From Chryseobacterium endalhagicum (lineage in GTDB: Bacteria; Bacteroidota; Bacteroidia; Flavobacteriales; Weeksellaceae): a stretch of DNA of 64,000 nucleotides. The DNA lies in contig NZ_JAELVM010000001.1 of NCBI RefSeq assembly GCF_016745235.1, positions 1,873,856 to 1,937,855 of the forward strand, read 5' to 3'. The notes beneath the pieces were generated by a model. It was not told where the DNA came from and made no database searches. It worked only from the letters and a program-made list of their open reading frames with translations. How positions within the stretch are numbered: the stretch's first letter is position 1; each line of letters opens with the position of its first letter. Shown here in pieces: positions 43,580-51,806 of the stretch. The position numbers and the translations under genes are program-made.

Positions 43580-44743
43580 ATGTCCAATACAGATATACTT
43601 CCAAACTGGGAAAATTTAGTAAAAAAACAGCTTAAAACAGAAGATATTTATGCCGTTCTGAAGAAAGAAAACCTGGAAGGAATAGAGGTAAAGCCTTTTT
43701 ACAGCGAAGTTCAGAAACCGCTGGCCAATCTGCCGAAAGTTGAAGAAAATACTCATCTGGTAGCACGATACCATGAAAGTCTGGAAGAAGATGTATTTGC
43801 ATTTATTTTGGATCAGAATGTAGAAACGCTGGAGCAGAAGACCCTTTTTGTTAATAATAAGGATCTTGCCGGACACATCAGCCCTAAAGAAGAAGACCAG
43901 TATTTCTCATTAATTGATGTTTTTAATGAAAATGAGGGCATTATTGATGATCAGCTGGCTAAAGAGCTTTTATCCAAAGACTTCAAAAGAAATATCTGCG
44001 TTGATATTTCACTTCACCAGAATGCAGGAGCAGCCATTTACCAGCAGTTGGGAATTGCGCTGGCAAAAGCAAAAGAACTCACCGAAGTCTATGGACCAGA
44101 AATTTTAAATAAACTGATTTTCAGAATAGCCGTAGGAGGAAATTATTTCTTTGAGATGGCTAAGCTGAGAGCTTTTAAAATAGTCTTTAATCAGCTTTCC
44201 AAGGAGTATGGTTTAAATGAGACGCCTTATATTTTTGCAGAAACCTCTTTGAGGAATAAAGCGGTTGCAGATACTGAAAATAACCTGATCCGCTCAACAC
44301 TGGAACTGGCTTCTGCCATGATTGCAGGAGCAGATGCTGTTTTCAGCAACAATTATCTTGTTGGCAGAAGTACAGATAATTCTGAAGAAATTTCTTTCAA
44401 ACAGCAGATCGTTCTGGCGTATGAAAGCATCATTAATGTATTTGAGGATGCGTCAAACGGCAGTTATTATATTGAAGATATCACCCGTCAGATTGCAGAA
44501 AAATCGTGGGCATTTTTTGTTGAAATTGAAGAAGCCGGTGGTTACCTTGAACTTTTAAAGCAGGGAATTGTACAGAAAAAGATCTACGACCAGGCTGTTG
44601 AAGAACAGAAGTGGGTGGAAGAAGGTAAAATAAAGCTGATTGGAGTGAATTTATACCCCAAATTAGACATTAAAAGATCAATCGGGGATCTATACAGCGA
44701 AAAAGAAATAAAAGCCGTACGTTGGGCTGAAATGTTTGAATAA
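43580..44743 (+). CDS. mutA: Methylmalonyl-CoA mutase, small (beta) subunit
   Basis: A 387-residue protein matching the small subunit of heterodimeric adenosylcobalamin-dependent methylmalonyl-CoA mutase: LPNWENLVKKQLKTEDIY, IEVKPFYSEVQ, RIAVGGNYFFEMAKLRAF, YIFAETSLRNKAVADTENN and EVAG-like GGYLELLKQGIVQ. The C-terminal B12-binding half is missing, as is usual for this subunit, which does not bind cobalamin. Normally the large subunit gene follows immediately; here it does not (next is a GxxExxY gene). It needs a catalytic partner elsewhere in the genome. Confidence 0.87.
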   Translation: MSNTDILPNWENLVKKQLKTEDIYAVLKKENLEGIEVKPFYSEVQKPLANLPKVEENTHLVARYHESLEEDVFAFILDQNVETLEQKTLFVNNKDLAGHISPKEEDQYFSLIDVFNENEGIIDDQLAKELLSKDFKRNICVDISLHQNAGAAIYQQLGIALAKAKELTEVYGPEILNKLIFRIAVGGNYFFEMAKLRAFKIVFNQLSKEYGLNETPYIFAETSLRNKAVADTENNLIRSTLELASAMIAGADAVFSNNYLVGRSTDNSEEISFKQQIVLAYESIINVFEDASNGSYYIEDITRQIAEKSWAFFVEIEEAGGYLELLKQGIVQKKIYDQAVEEQKWVEEGKIKLIGVNLYPKLDIKRSIGDLYSEKEIKAVRWAEMFE

Positions 44744-44786
44744 ATATATTTCAGGCAATAACTTTTCGGAACAAAGCGAAAATATA

Positions 44787-44826
44787 CGCAAACATCTGAG
44801 TAAATCTGAGTAATCTGTGGTTAAAA
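44787..44826. repeat. Left boundary repeat of the GxxExxY unit
   Basis: CGCAAACATCTGAGTAAATC and on to CTGTGGTTAAAA: the same words (CATCTG-GTAAATCTG-ATCTGTGGTTAAAA) as the right boundary at 45405-45444, in direct orientation. Internal period is 10. Confidence 0.7.
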
Positions 44827-44905
44827 AAATCTAAACTTTCAAATTTTGTCATTAACCGGTTAAAGGAAAATCTGTAATTTTATAAAAACACAAATATAAA
44901 ATACA

Positions 44906-45289
44906 GTGAAAGAAAATGAGATAAGTTTTTATGTCAGAAAATGTATATTTTCTGTATACAATGAGCTTGGGCCCGGTCTATTGGAGAAGATTTACGAAAA
45001 AGTTTTGGCCTACGAACTTGAGAATAATGGGTTGAAGGTAAAAGCTCAGGTCCCAATGAATCTTAAATTTAAAGATACGATTATAGAATCCGGATTTATT
45101 GCTGATCTTATTGTTGAAGATAAAATAATCATAGAGGTTAAAGCTGTTACAGAAATCGGTAATATACATCATCAGCAATTATTAACCTATTTAAAATTAA
45201 CAGGTTTGAAACTGGGAATTTTGGTGAATTTTAATACCGATTATATTAATAAAAATATTTTCAGAAAAGTAAACGGACAACTAGATTAA
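44906..45289 (+). CDS. GxxExxY-family protein
   Basis: A 127-residue protein named for the motif G-x-x-E-x-x-Y: GPGLLEKIYEKVLAYELENN near residue 22. The later ESGFIADLIVEDKIIIEVKA with the Asp..Glu-x-Lys pattern resembles a PD-(D/E)xK nuclease core (D, E-x-K), which has been suggested for the family; activity is unproven. The start is GTG (44906); no in-frame ATG lies near. It sits alone between matching repeats and separates mutA from dinB. Confidence 0.85.
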   Translation: MKENEISFYVRKCIFSVYNELGPGLLEKIYEKVLAYELENNGLKVKAQVPMNLKFKDTIIESGFIADLIVEDKIIIEVKAVTEIGNIHHQQLLTYLKLTGLKLGILVNFNTDYINKNIFRKVNGQLD

Positions 45290-45304
45290 TTAAAAAATTA
45301 TTGG

Positions 45305-45333
45305 ACCACAGATGGCACAGATTTACACAGATG
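45305..45333. repeat. Right-inner arm of perfect 29-bp inverted repeat
   Basis: ACCACAGATGGCACAGATTT and 9 further bases; exact reverse complement of 45411-45439. Internal period 10 (ACCACAGATG, GCACAGATTT, ACACAGATG). Confidence 0.85.
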
Positions 45334-45410
45334 ATTGTGTTATAAAAATGAATAAACTAAGTTTGAGTGCTAATTATTAAGACATCAAATAATAAAAAAA
45401 TAAGCGCAAA

Positions 45411-45439
45411 CATCTGTGTAAATCTGTGCCATCTGTGGT
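45411..45439. repeat. Right-outer arm of perfect 29-bp inverted repeat
   Basis: CATCTGTGTAAATCTGTGCC and 9 further bases; reverse complement of 45305-45333 and direct copy (diverged) of the left boundary at 44787-44826. Confidence 0.85.
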
Positions 45440-45462
45440 TAAAATAAAAACAATAACCGACA

Positions 45463-45906
45463 ATGAAAGAAAAGCTGATTGATTTATTTGAATACACCTA
45501 TCATTTCAACAAAGAAATGATACAACTTATTTCAGAAAACATCTCGAAAGTCGATGAAAAAACAATCAGTCTGATCAATCATACGCTGAATGCCCAGCAA
45601 ATCTGGAATGCAAGAATATCCGGAGAGGAAACCTTTGAAGTATGGCAGATCAATCCCTTTCATACCCTTGAAGATATCAATTATCAGAACTTCCTGAAAA
45701 GTATGGATATCATTCAAAACTGCGATCTGGATAACAGAATAGAATATCAGAATTCAAGAGGAAACAGGTTTGAAAACAGTATTTTTGAAATGCTGTTCCA
45801 TGCTGTAAACCACTCAACCTATCATCGTGGTCAGATCAATACTCTTCTTAAGCAGAATGATATTAAGCCTATATTGACTGATTATATTTTTTATAAGAGA
45901 CAATAA
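45463..45906 (+). CDS. DinB-family protein
   Basis: A 147-residue four-helix-bundle protein. The three metal-ligand histidines of the DinB/YfiT fold are present: NHTLNAQQIWNARI near residue 44, and HAVNHSTYHRGQI near 120 with two histidines. Family members are metal-dependent thiol transferases or damage-inducible proteins; the substrate is unknown. Start 19 bp after the right boundary repeat. Confidence 0.87.
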   Translation: MKEKLIDLFEYTYHFNKEMIQLISENISKVDEKTISLINHTLNAQQIWNARISGEETFEVWQINPFHTLEDINYQNFLKSMDIIQNCDLDNRIEYQNSRGNRFENSIFEMLFHAVNHSTYHRGQINTLLKQNDIKPILTDYIFYKRQ

Positions 45907-45909
45907 TGA

Positions 45910-45983
45910 ATGCTTCGACTCCGCTCAGCATGACCATATTAAATAGAGTAGTTGCAATGTCATGCTGAGCGGAGTCGAAGCAT
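45910..45983. repeat. 25-bp perfect inverted repeat, probable terminator
   Basis: ATGCTTCGACTCCGCTCAGC and 5 further bases (45910-45934) and its exact reverse complement (45959-45983) flank a 24-base loop, followed by TTTTTG. Acts as a terminator for dinB and creates a false N-terminal extension (CHAERSRSI) for the next frame. Confidence 0.85.
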
Positions 45984-46038
45984 TTTTGTAGACATTTGCA
46001 TGTTTCACCAATACAATCTGAAAAATTCACGGAAATCT

Positions 46039-47187
46039 GTGGGAAATAAATTAATCAATAAAGAAATCCAAAACTATATCAATGCAAATCTCCATACAGA
46101 TCTGCACACCCTTCTTTTAAAAAAATCTCCGTTCCCTGAAGTTTCCATGCAGGAAATCGTACAGCAGATCAAAGGAAAGCAGACGGCTCAGAGGAAATTT
46201 CCATTTTTGCTGAAAGAAGGAATTATTTTCCCACCACAGCTTAACCTGGAACAGTCATCATCAGAGAAAACAGCTGAGTATAAATCGCAGATTCTTAAAG
46301 GAAAGAAATTTATAGATCTGACCAGCGGTTTTGGTATTGATGCTTTTTATCTTTCCCGAAATTTTGAAGAAGTAACCCTGGTAGAGCAGAATTCTGAATT
46401 ATTGGATATTGTAAGGAATAACTGGGCTGCTTTGGACCGGAAGGCGGCTTTCATTAATCAAAATCTGGAGGATTTTCTAGACCGCAATCAGGAGCATTTT
46501 AACGTCATCTATCTGGATCCGGCAAGAAGGGATCAGAACAAAAATAAAGTCTTTCTCTTAGAGGATCTTTCGCCGGATATTCTTCAGATCAAAGAAAAAC
46601 TTCTCGATAAAGCAGATCAGGTGGTTGTAAAACTTTCGCCCCTGATTGATCTGAAATACCTGCACTCAGTTGTACCGGAAATTTTCAGGATTGAAATTAT
46701 TGCTGTAAAAAACGATGTAAAAGAGGTTGTTATTTTCTTATCCAATGAAGAAAAAAAAGCAATTACGGTAAATTGTATCAACCTTGAAAGCGAAGAATCT
46801 GTCTTTACATTTGCATTTGGAGCAGAAGAAAGTGCTCATGCATTATATTCTGAGCCGGAAAAATTCATATATATTCCGAATAACAGTATTTTAAAGGCCG
46901 GAGTTTTTAACCTGATTTCAGAAAGGTTCGGACTTAAAAAGCTTCATCCAAATAGCCATCTTTATACTTCAGATCAGAAGATTGCTGATTTTCCCGGCAG
47001 AGTTTTTGAAATGGAAGTTATTGATTCGAAGCAGATTAAAAAGAAAGAGCAGTTTAATATTATTGCAAAAAATTATCCTTTAAAACCAGATGAGATTAAG
47101 AAGAAGTATGGGATAAAAGACGGCGGAAAAGACTATCTTATTTTTACACAATCCAAAAAAGGGAAAATTATTTTAAAATCAGTATAA
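46039..47187 (+). CDS. Class I SAM-dependent methyltransferase with THUMP-like domain
   Basis: A 382-residue protein. N-terminal helical region (LINKEIQNYINANLHTDL), SAM-binding motif GKKFIDLTSGFGIDAFYLS near residue 88, VTLVEQNSELLDIV, VIYLDPARRD near 158, and a C-terminal THUMP-like ferredoxin-fold region (LKAGVFNLISERFGLKKLH, ending GKDYLIFTQSKKGKIIL). Related to the Porphyromonas PG_1098 group; probably an RNA methyltransferase. I start at GTG 46039 because the upstream part of the frame is the inverted repeat; ATG 46000 is possible. Confidence 0.82.
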   Translation: MGNKLINKEIQNYINANLHTDLHTLLLKKSPFPEVSMQEIVQQIKGKQTAQRKFPFLLKEGIIFPPQLNLEQSSSEKTAEYKSQILKGKKFIDLTSGFGIDAFYLSRNFEEVTLVEQNSELLDIVRNNWAALDRKAAFINQNLEDFLDRNQEHFNVIYLDPARRDQNKNKVFLLEDLSPDILQIKEKLLDKADQVVVKLSPLIDLKYLHSVVPEIFRIEIIAVKNDVKEVVIFLSNEEKKAITVNCINLESEESVFTFAFGAEESAHALYSEPEKFIYIPNNSILKAGVFNLISERFGLKKLHPNSHLYTSDQKIADFPGRVFEMEVIDSKQIKKKEQFNIIAKNYPLKPDEIKKKYGIKDGGKDYLIFTQSKKGKIILKSV

Positions 47188-47192
47188 AAATG

Positions 47193-47223
47193 TTGCCCCA
47201 AAAAGCAGGATTTCTTAATTTTG
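47193..47223 (+). promoter_or_regulatory. Promoter of the small lipoprotein
   Basis: TTG (47193-47195), 20-base spacer, TAATTTTG (47216-47223). It leaves a leader of about 98 nt before the ATG at 47326. Confidence 0.65.
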
Positions 47224-47325
47224 GGCAATCAAAAATTTAAGCATGAGATCGCTTGCTGTTAAAATAATAATAACCGGCTAAAAATAATGCGATTCCATTG
47301 GACCTTTAAAAAATAAATTTTACAT

Positions 47326-47613
47326 ATGAAAAAACTAATTATATGTTTAGCTGTTGCAACGGTAGCCGTAAGCTGTAAAAAAATCCAGGCAGGAGGAAAC
47401 AAGAATACGCTGAAACTGGAAGAAGGAGTAGAGAGATATTCTGACGACGCTCAGGGTGGAGGTGAGGCACACGGTGGTCACGAAGCTACTGCAGGGCACA
47501 AAGAAGCGGCTCCTGCTGAAAAGCATGAAACTGCAACTGCTGCGCCTAAAACAGACAGTACTGCTGCGGTAAAGCCTGCTGAAGCTGAGAAAGCTCCAAA
47601 AGCTGAACACTAA
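47326..47613 (+). CDS. Small Ala/Glu/His-rich lipoprotein
   Basis: 95 residues. The signal peptide ends in a lipobox (AVSC, Cys17), so it should be lipid-anchored. The mature part is low-complexity, rich in Ala, Glu, Lys and His (HGGHEATAGHKEAAPAEKH), and probably unstructured; metal binding by the histidines is possible but unproven. No family recognised. It has its own promoter and terminator. Confidence 0.75.
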   Translation: MKKLIICLAVATVAVSCKKIQAGGNKNTLKLEEGVERYSDDAQGGGEAHGGHEATAGHKEAAPAEKHETATAAPKTDSTAAVKPAEAEKAPKAEH

Positions 47614-47634
47614 TTACTAGTACACGATATAAAG

Positions 47635-47664
47635 AATGTCCTGCCGAGATGCAGGACATTTTTT
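47635..47664 (+). terminator. Terminator after the lipoprotein
   Basis: AATGTCCTGC, 6-base loop, GCAGGACATT, then TTTT: perfect 10-bp stem. Confidence 0.88.
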
Positions 47665-47773
47665 GTACAAAAATGCACCGCCTGCTGAATAAAAACAGTT
47701 CTTCGGAAAATTATCTGTTTTTGTTTGCGGCTGCAGGTCAATTTTTTTACTTTTAACGAAACAAATTTTTAAA

Positions 47774-49153
47774 ATGCAAGAGACATTAAATTACATCAAC
47801 GAAAACAAACAGCGTTTCGTGGATGAATTATTTGAGTTATTGAGAATTCCTTCTATTTCTGCAGATCCGGCTTATAAAAATGATGTATTGAAATGTGCGG
47901 ATGTATGTGCAGAACATCTTAGAAATGCAGGAGCAGATCAGGTTGAAGTATGTGAAACAAAAGGATATCCTATCGTTTTTGGCGAGAAAATTTTAGATAA
48001 AAACCTTCCTACGGTATTGGTATACGGACACTATGACGTGCAGCCTGCAGATCCGCTGGAATTATGGAGAAAGCCGCCTTTTGAACCTTATATTGAAAGA
48101 ACAGAACTTCACCCGGATGGAGCCATCTTTGCAAGAGGTTCTGCGGATGATAAAGGACAGTTTTTTATGCATGTGAAGGCTTTTGAAGCGATGATGAAGA
48201 CCAATACACTTCCTTGCAACGTAAAATTCATCCTGGAAGGCGAAGAAGAGGTAGGATCTGTGAGCCTGGGAGACTTTGTGAACGAAAATAAAGAGAAACT
48301 GGCCTGCGACTGCATCCTGATCTCTGATACCCATATCTACAGCAATGAACAGCCTACGGTAACGACCGGTTTAAGAGGGTTAAGCTATGTGGAAGTTGAA
48401 ATTGAAGGACCTAACAGAGACCTTCACTCAGGACTTTACGGAGGAGCGGTTCCAAATCCTATCCACGTACTTTCAAGAATGATCGCTAAACTGATTGATG
48501 AAGATGGACATATTACCATTGATGGATTCTACGATAACGTGGAAACGGTGTCTGATGCAGAGAGAGCAGATATGAACAAACTGAAAGACAATCCTGAAGA
48601 ATTCAAGAAATCTATAGGACTGAGCGGCGTAGAAGGTGAAAAAAGCTATACAACGCTTGAAAGAACATCCATCCGACCTACTTTAGACTGTAATGGAATT
48701 TGGGGTGGATACACAGGAGAAGGAGCTAAAACAGTTATTCCTTCCAAGGCTTCTGCTAAAATTTCAATGCGTCTGGTTCCTTATCAGACTCCGGAAGAAA
48801 TCACAGAAAAATTCACTAAATACTTTGAAAAAATTGCGCCTGAGACTGTGAAAGTTAAAGTAACGCCGCACCACGGGGGTATGCCATACGTTTTACCAAG
48901 CGATACGAAAGAATTTTTGGCTGCGAAACAGGCAATGGAAACAGCATTTGGTAAAGAAGTGCTGCCTTACAGAAGCGGGGGAAGTATTCCTATTACAGCC
49001 ATGTTCGAAAAAGTATTGGGCGCGAAATCCGTATTAATGGGCTTCGGGCTGGATTCAGATGCCATTCACTCACCCAATGAGCATTATGGACTGTTTAATT
49101 TCTACAAGGGAATTGAAAGTATTCCATTGTTTTTCGAAAATTATTCAAAATAA
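47774..49153 (+). CDS. M20-family dipeptidase
   Basis: A 459-residue metallopeptidase of the carnosinase/CNDP-like M20 group. Metal ligands are visible in VYGHYDVQPADP (His, first Asp), ARGSADDKGQFFMH (bridging Asp), LEGEEEVGS (Glu pair) and the late HSPNEHYGLF (His). The lid (dimerisation) domain starts near GLRGLSYVEVEIEGPNRDLHSG. No signal peptide, so it acts in the cytoplasm on small peptides. Confidence 0.93.
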   Translation: MQETLNYINENKQRFVDELFELLRIPSISADPAYKNDVLKCADVCAEHLRNAGADQVEVCETKGYPIVFGEKILDKNLPTVLVYGHYDVQPADPLELWRKPPFEPYIERTELHPDGAIFARGSADDKGQFFMHVKAFEAMMKTNTLPCNVKFILEGEEEVGSVSLGDFVNENKEKLACDCILISDTHIYSNEQPTVTTGLRGLSYVEVEIEGPNRDLHSGLYGGAVPNPIHVLSRMIAKLIDEDGHITIDGFYDNVETVSDAERADMNKLKDNPEEFKKSIGLSGVEGEKSYTTLERTSIRPTLDCNGIWGGYTGEGAKTVIPSKASAKISMRLVPYQTPEEITEKFTKYFEKIAPETVKVKVTPHHGGMPYVLPSDTKEFLAAKQAMETAFGKEVLPYRSGGSIPITAMFEKVLGAKSVLMGFGLDSDAIHSPNEHYGLFNFYKGIESIPLFFENYSK

Positions 49154-49176
49154 TTAAGAGTTTATAAACATATTCT

Positions 49177-49213
49177 GTAAAGCGTTCCAATATCGGAACG
49201 CTTTACGCTTTTT
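49177..49213 (+). terminator. Terminator after the dipeptidase
   Basis: GTAAAGCGTTCC, loop AATATC, GGAACGCTTTAC (49195-49206), then GCTTTTTT. Confidence 0.9.
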
Positions 49214-49291
49214 TATGGGAATACCCCTATCAAATGGTATTTTTTTAGATGTGGTATGTGTTTATTTTTAGTTCAACCTAAAAATAATACC

Positions 49292-50212
49292 ATGAAAAAA
49301 AACTACTTACTTGCATTTTGCTTGTTTTCAGCACTTTCTTTCGCGCAGCAGCAGATTGTTTCCTTTGAAACTTTAGACGGGTTTTACACAGGCGATATCA
49401 ATGGACAGGGAACCTGGATCAGTACTCCAACAGGGGATTTCCCCGCTAATGTACTCAACCAGACCGTTTGTACAGATGATGCTTCGGATGGTTTTAATTC
49501 TCTCAGGATTGTCAAGGAAAATACGTATGGAACACAGTCTGTTCCTATTATCGGAGCATTTGATAATCTTCCCATTATGCTGTCTTACAATAATTTTACG
49601 GTTTCTTTTGATATGAAAATGTCCCAGCTCAATGGATCTATATTCAGTTTTCAGGGAGTGAACAGTGCTGATGAAAAATTGGCAGTCAGATTGGATTTTG
49701 ATCATACGGGAACAGTCAAAATACTTAAAATGGTTTCAGGTATTCCGGTTATGGAATCTGCTTCTGCCACATGGGAACCCAACCTTTGGTACAATCTTAT
49801 GGTGGTGGGCACTGCTACAGAAGTTAAATATTATCTGAACGGCACGTTGATCTACTCAGGTACTGCTGCTGAGGCGATCGATATGAATCAGCTGCGTTTT
49901 GTTCATGATAATACGGAAGGAACGGCATATATAGATAATATTAAGGTATATAACCAGGCACAGCTTTCAGCAACCGATAGAAAAGTGAATAAAAATAGTA
50001 TAAATATATACCCGAATCCGGCTGTAGACTTTATTTCAATCAGCGGTGCCGGAAAGATAAGAAGCAGTGAAATCTATGATTCTGCAGGTAAAAAGCTTCA
50101 GATCCGGCATGAAAATGATAAAATAAATGTTTCCGATTTACCCTCAGGTTCATATTTAATACATATTGAGACGGAGAAAGGTAATTTTTCAGATAAATTT
50201 ATAAAAAAATAG
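49292..50212 (+). CDS. T9SS cargo protein with LamG/concanavalin-like domain
   Basis: A 306-residue exported protein. Signal peptide MKKNYLLAFCLFSALSFAQQ; a beta-sandwich of the LamG type at about 25-220 (VSFDMKMSQLNGSIFSFQG, WYNLMVVGTATEVKYYLNG, RFVHDNTEGTAYIDNIKVY); type A sorting domain at about 235-306 (INIYPNPAVDFISISG, IYDSAGKKLQ, SDLPSGSYLIHIETEKGNFS). The first ATG of the frame (49256) is too early; ATG 49292 starts the signal peptide. First gene of the T9SS island. Confidence 0.87.
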   Translation: MKKNYLLAFCLFSALSFAQQQIVSFETLDGFYTGDINGQGTWISTPTGDFPANVLNQTVCTDDASDGFNSLRIVKENTYGTQSVPIIGAFDNLPIMLSYNNFTVSFDMKMSQLNGSIFSFQGVNSADEKLAVRLDFDHTGTVKILKMVSGIPVMESASATWEPNLWYNLMVVGTATEVKYYLNGTLIYSGTAAEAIDMNQLRFVHDNTEGTAYIDNIKVYNQAQLSATDRKVNKNSINIYPNPAVDFISISGAGKIRSSEIYDSAGKKLQIRHENDKINVSDLPSGSYLIHIETEKGNFSDKFIKK

Positions 50213-50476
50213 TTGTCGGGATTTTATTTTAAAAATATATATAAAACCACAATTAAATTTTCTTCTTTAGAGTGTTTTTTTTGTCAGATTCTTTTACGTA
50301 ATTTTTTTTTGATGTTTTTTTATAAAGCATAAGGTTTTATGTTAATAATATTATAATAATTTAAAAATTGCATATTGTGCGTTTTTTTATATGAATCAAT
50401 GAATTATTTTCAATTTAATATTTGTTTTTCGTGTAAATTATAATTAAAATGATATATTTGTTATTAAAAAAATATC
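50213..50476 (+). promoter_or_regulatory. A+T-rich leader with -7 element
   Basis: 264 bases with no gene. TATATTTG at 50453-50460 lies 16 bases before the start of the next gene. TTTG at 50421-50424 is too far (28 bases) to be a normal -33 element. No terminator hairpin was seen after the upstream gene. Confidence 0.45.
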
Positions 50477-51367
50477 ATGAAGAAAATTTTACAATCTTTT
50501 GCATTGGCTGGTTTTTTTGTGGCTAATGCTCAGACAACTATCTTTGAAGACAGTTTTGAATCTTATACAGATTTTGCTTACACTACAGGAACTGTAGGTA
50601 ACTGGACCTTAACGGATGTGGACGGAAAAAATTCATACATTCTTAATGGATCAACCTTTCCCAACCAGAGTATTCCCAAAGCATTTATAGTTTTTAATAG
50701 AGCCGGAATTGTTCCTGCCACTGTGTCTAATCAGACTGCAGCAAGAACAGGGAGCAAGGCTATGGCTTGTTTTAACGTAAGTACACCTGCTCCTCTGGTT
50801 AATAATGACTGGTTAATTAGCCCGAGAATGACGCTGGGATCTACAGGGAATAGTCTTACTTTCTGGGCAAAATCAATCCATGCGAGTTATGGATTGGAAA
50901 AATTTAATGTTCTGGTCTCTACAACAAATACGGCAACTGCGAGTTTTACAAAACTTAATACAAATGTGATTGTAACTCCTAGTGTTGTTGAGTGGAATCA
51001 GCATACATTTAATCTAGATGCTTATGCCGGTCAACAGGTTTATATTGCAATACAATGTGTTTCTGATGATCAGTTTGCTTTATTTATTGATGACTTTAAA
51101 GTGACTACAACAGGTACTTTAGGTATTTCTGAAGCTTCAAAAACATCGAATTTAAGTTCCGTTTATCCTAATCCGGTTTCTGATGTACTGAACATAAAAT
51201 CAAATTCAAAAATCAGCAGCGTAGAGATTTTTGATATCAGCGGAAAAAAGATGAATGCTGATCTGAATGGTGATAAAGTGCATGTTGGAAATCTTAATGC
51301 AGGAAGCTATATCATTAATATAGAAACAAAAGAAGGTAAAACTACTGAAAAATTTATTAAGAAATAA
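50477..51367 (+). CDS. T9SS cargo protein with choice-of-anchor J (cleaved-adhesin) domain
   Basis: A 296-residue exported protein. Signal peptide MKKILQSFALAGFFVANAQ; a jelly-roll carbohydrate-binding-like domain of the cleaved-adhesin/MAM type at about 22-215 (VNNDWLISPRMTLGSTGN, SLTFWAKSIHASYGLEKFNV, IAIQCVSDDQFALFIDDFKV); type A sorting domain at about 228-296 (LSSVYPNPVSDVLNIKSN, VEIFDISGKKM, NLNAGSYIINIETKEGK). It should end up on the cell surface or outside the cell. Confidence 0.89.
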   Translation: MKKILQSFALAGFFVANAQTTIFEDSFESYTDFAYTTGTVGNWTLTDVDGKNSYILNGSTFPNQSIPKAFIVFNRAGIVPATVSNQTAARTGSKAMACFNVSTPAPLVNNDWLISPRMTLGSTGNSLTFWAKSIHASYGLEKFNVLVSTTNTATASFTKLNTNVIVTPSVVEWNQHTFNLDAYAGQQVYIAIQCVSDDQFALFIDDFKVTTTGTLGISEASKTSNLSSVYPNPVSDVLNIKSNSKISSVEIFDISGKKMNADLNGDKVHVGNLNAGSYIINIETKEGKTTEKFIKK

Positions 51368-51391
51368 ACCTTGCTAAAACTCAGGATTAAT

Positions 51392-51419
51392 AAAGCGCTC
51401 CAATCGGGGCGTTTTTTTT
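51392..51419 (+). terminator. Terminator after 50477 gene
   Basis: AAAGCGCTCC, loop AATC, GGGGCGTTTT; same word layout as the terminators at 52848 and 53965. Confidence 0.78.
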
Positions 51420-51453
51420 ATTGTGGATTGAGCTCAGACTGCTCTTGGGGTTA

Positions 51454-51525
51454 CTTGCAGGCTTTTAGTTAATCAATATTAAAACAGAGAAAGGTAATTT
51501 TTCGGAAAAGTTTATTAAAAAATAA
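51454..51525 (+). pseudogene. Relic of a T9SS sorting domain
   Basis: Read in one frame, this gives LAGF, a TAG stop where Tyr is expected, then LINIKTEKGNFSEKFIKK and a TAA stop. It matches the last 22 residues of the island's sorting domains; the tail shares TEKGNFS with the gene at 49292. The upstream part of the gene is gone. This is direct evidence of past deletion or recombination here. 51526-51806 downstream has no gene; a possible -7-like TATATTTA lies near 51772. Confidence 0.75.
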
Positions 51526-51806
51526 ATAGAATTTACCTAAGGTGTTGGTTATCTATATTTTATGGAGGTTGCTGTGTAAACTGGTGAATGTTTTGGTGTT
51601 TTGTCGATTTTTCAGTTAAAATATTGTTGTTATAAACTATTTGTAGAAAAATAATTTTAACAATGCAGGATGTTAAATTGGTTTGAAATACCAAATTACA
51701 GACATAATTGTTTAAAAAATTATTTTATAATATATTTTTAATTGATTTTTTACCTAATTAGAATAAAAGTTCTATATTTACGAGGTTAATTAATAAAAAA
51801 AATATC

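Noticed and set aside
47243..47281. 12-codon leader peptide in the lipoprotein mRNA leader
   Set aside because: No attenuator hairpins or amino-acid runs; such a short frame is expected by chance.
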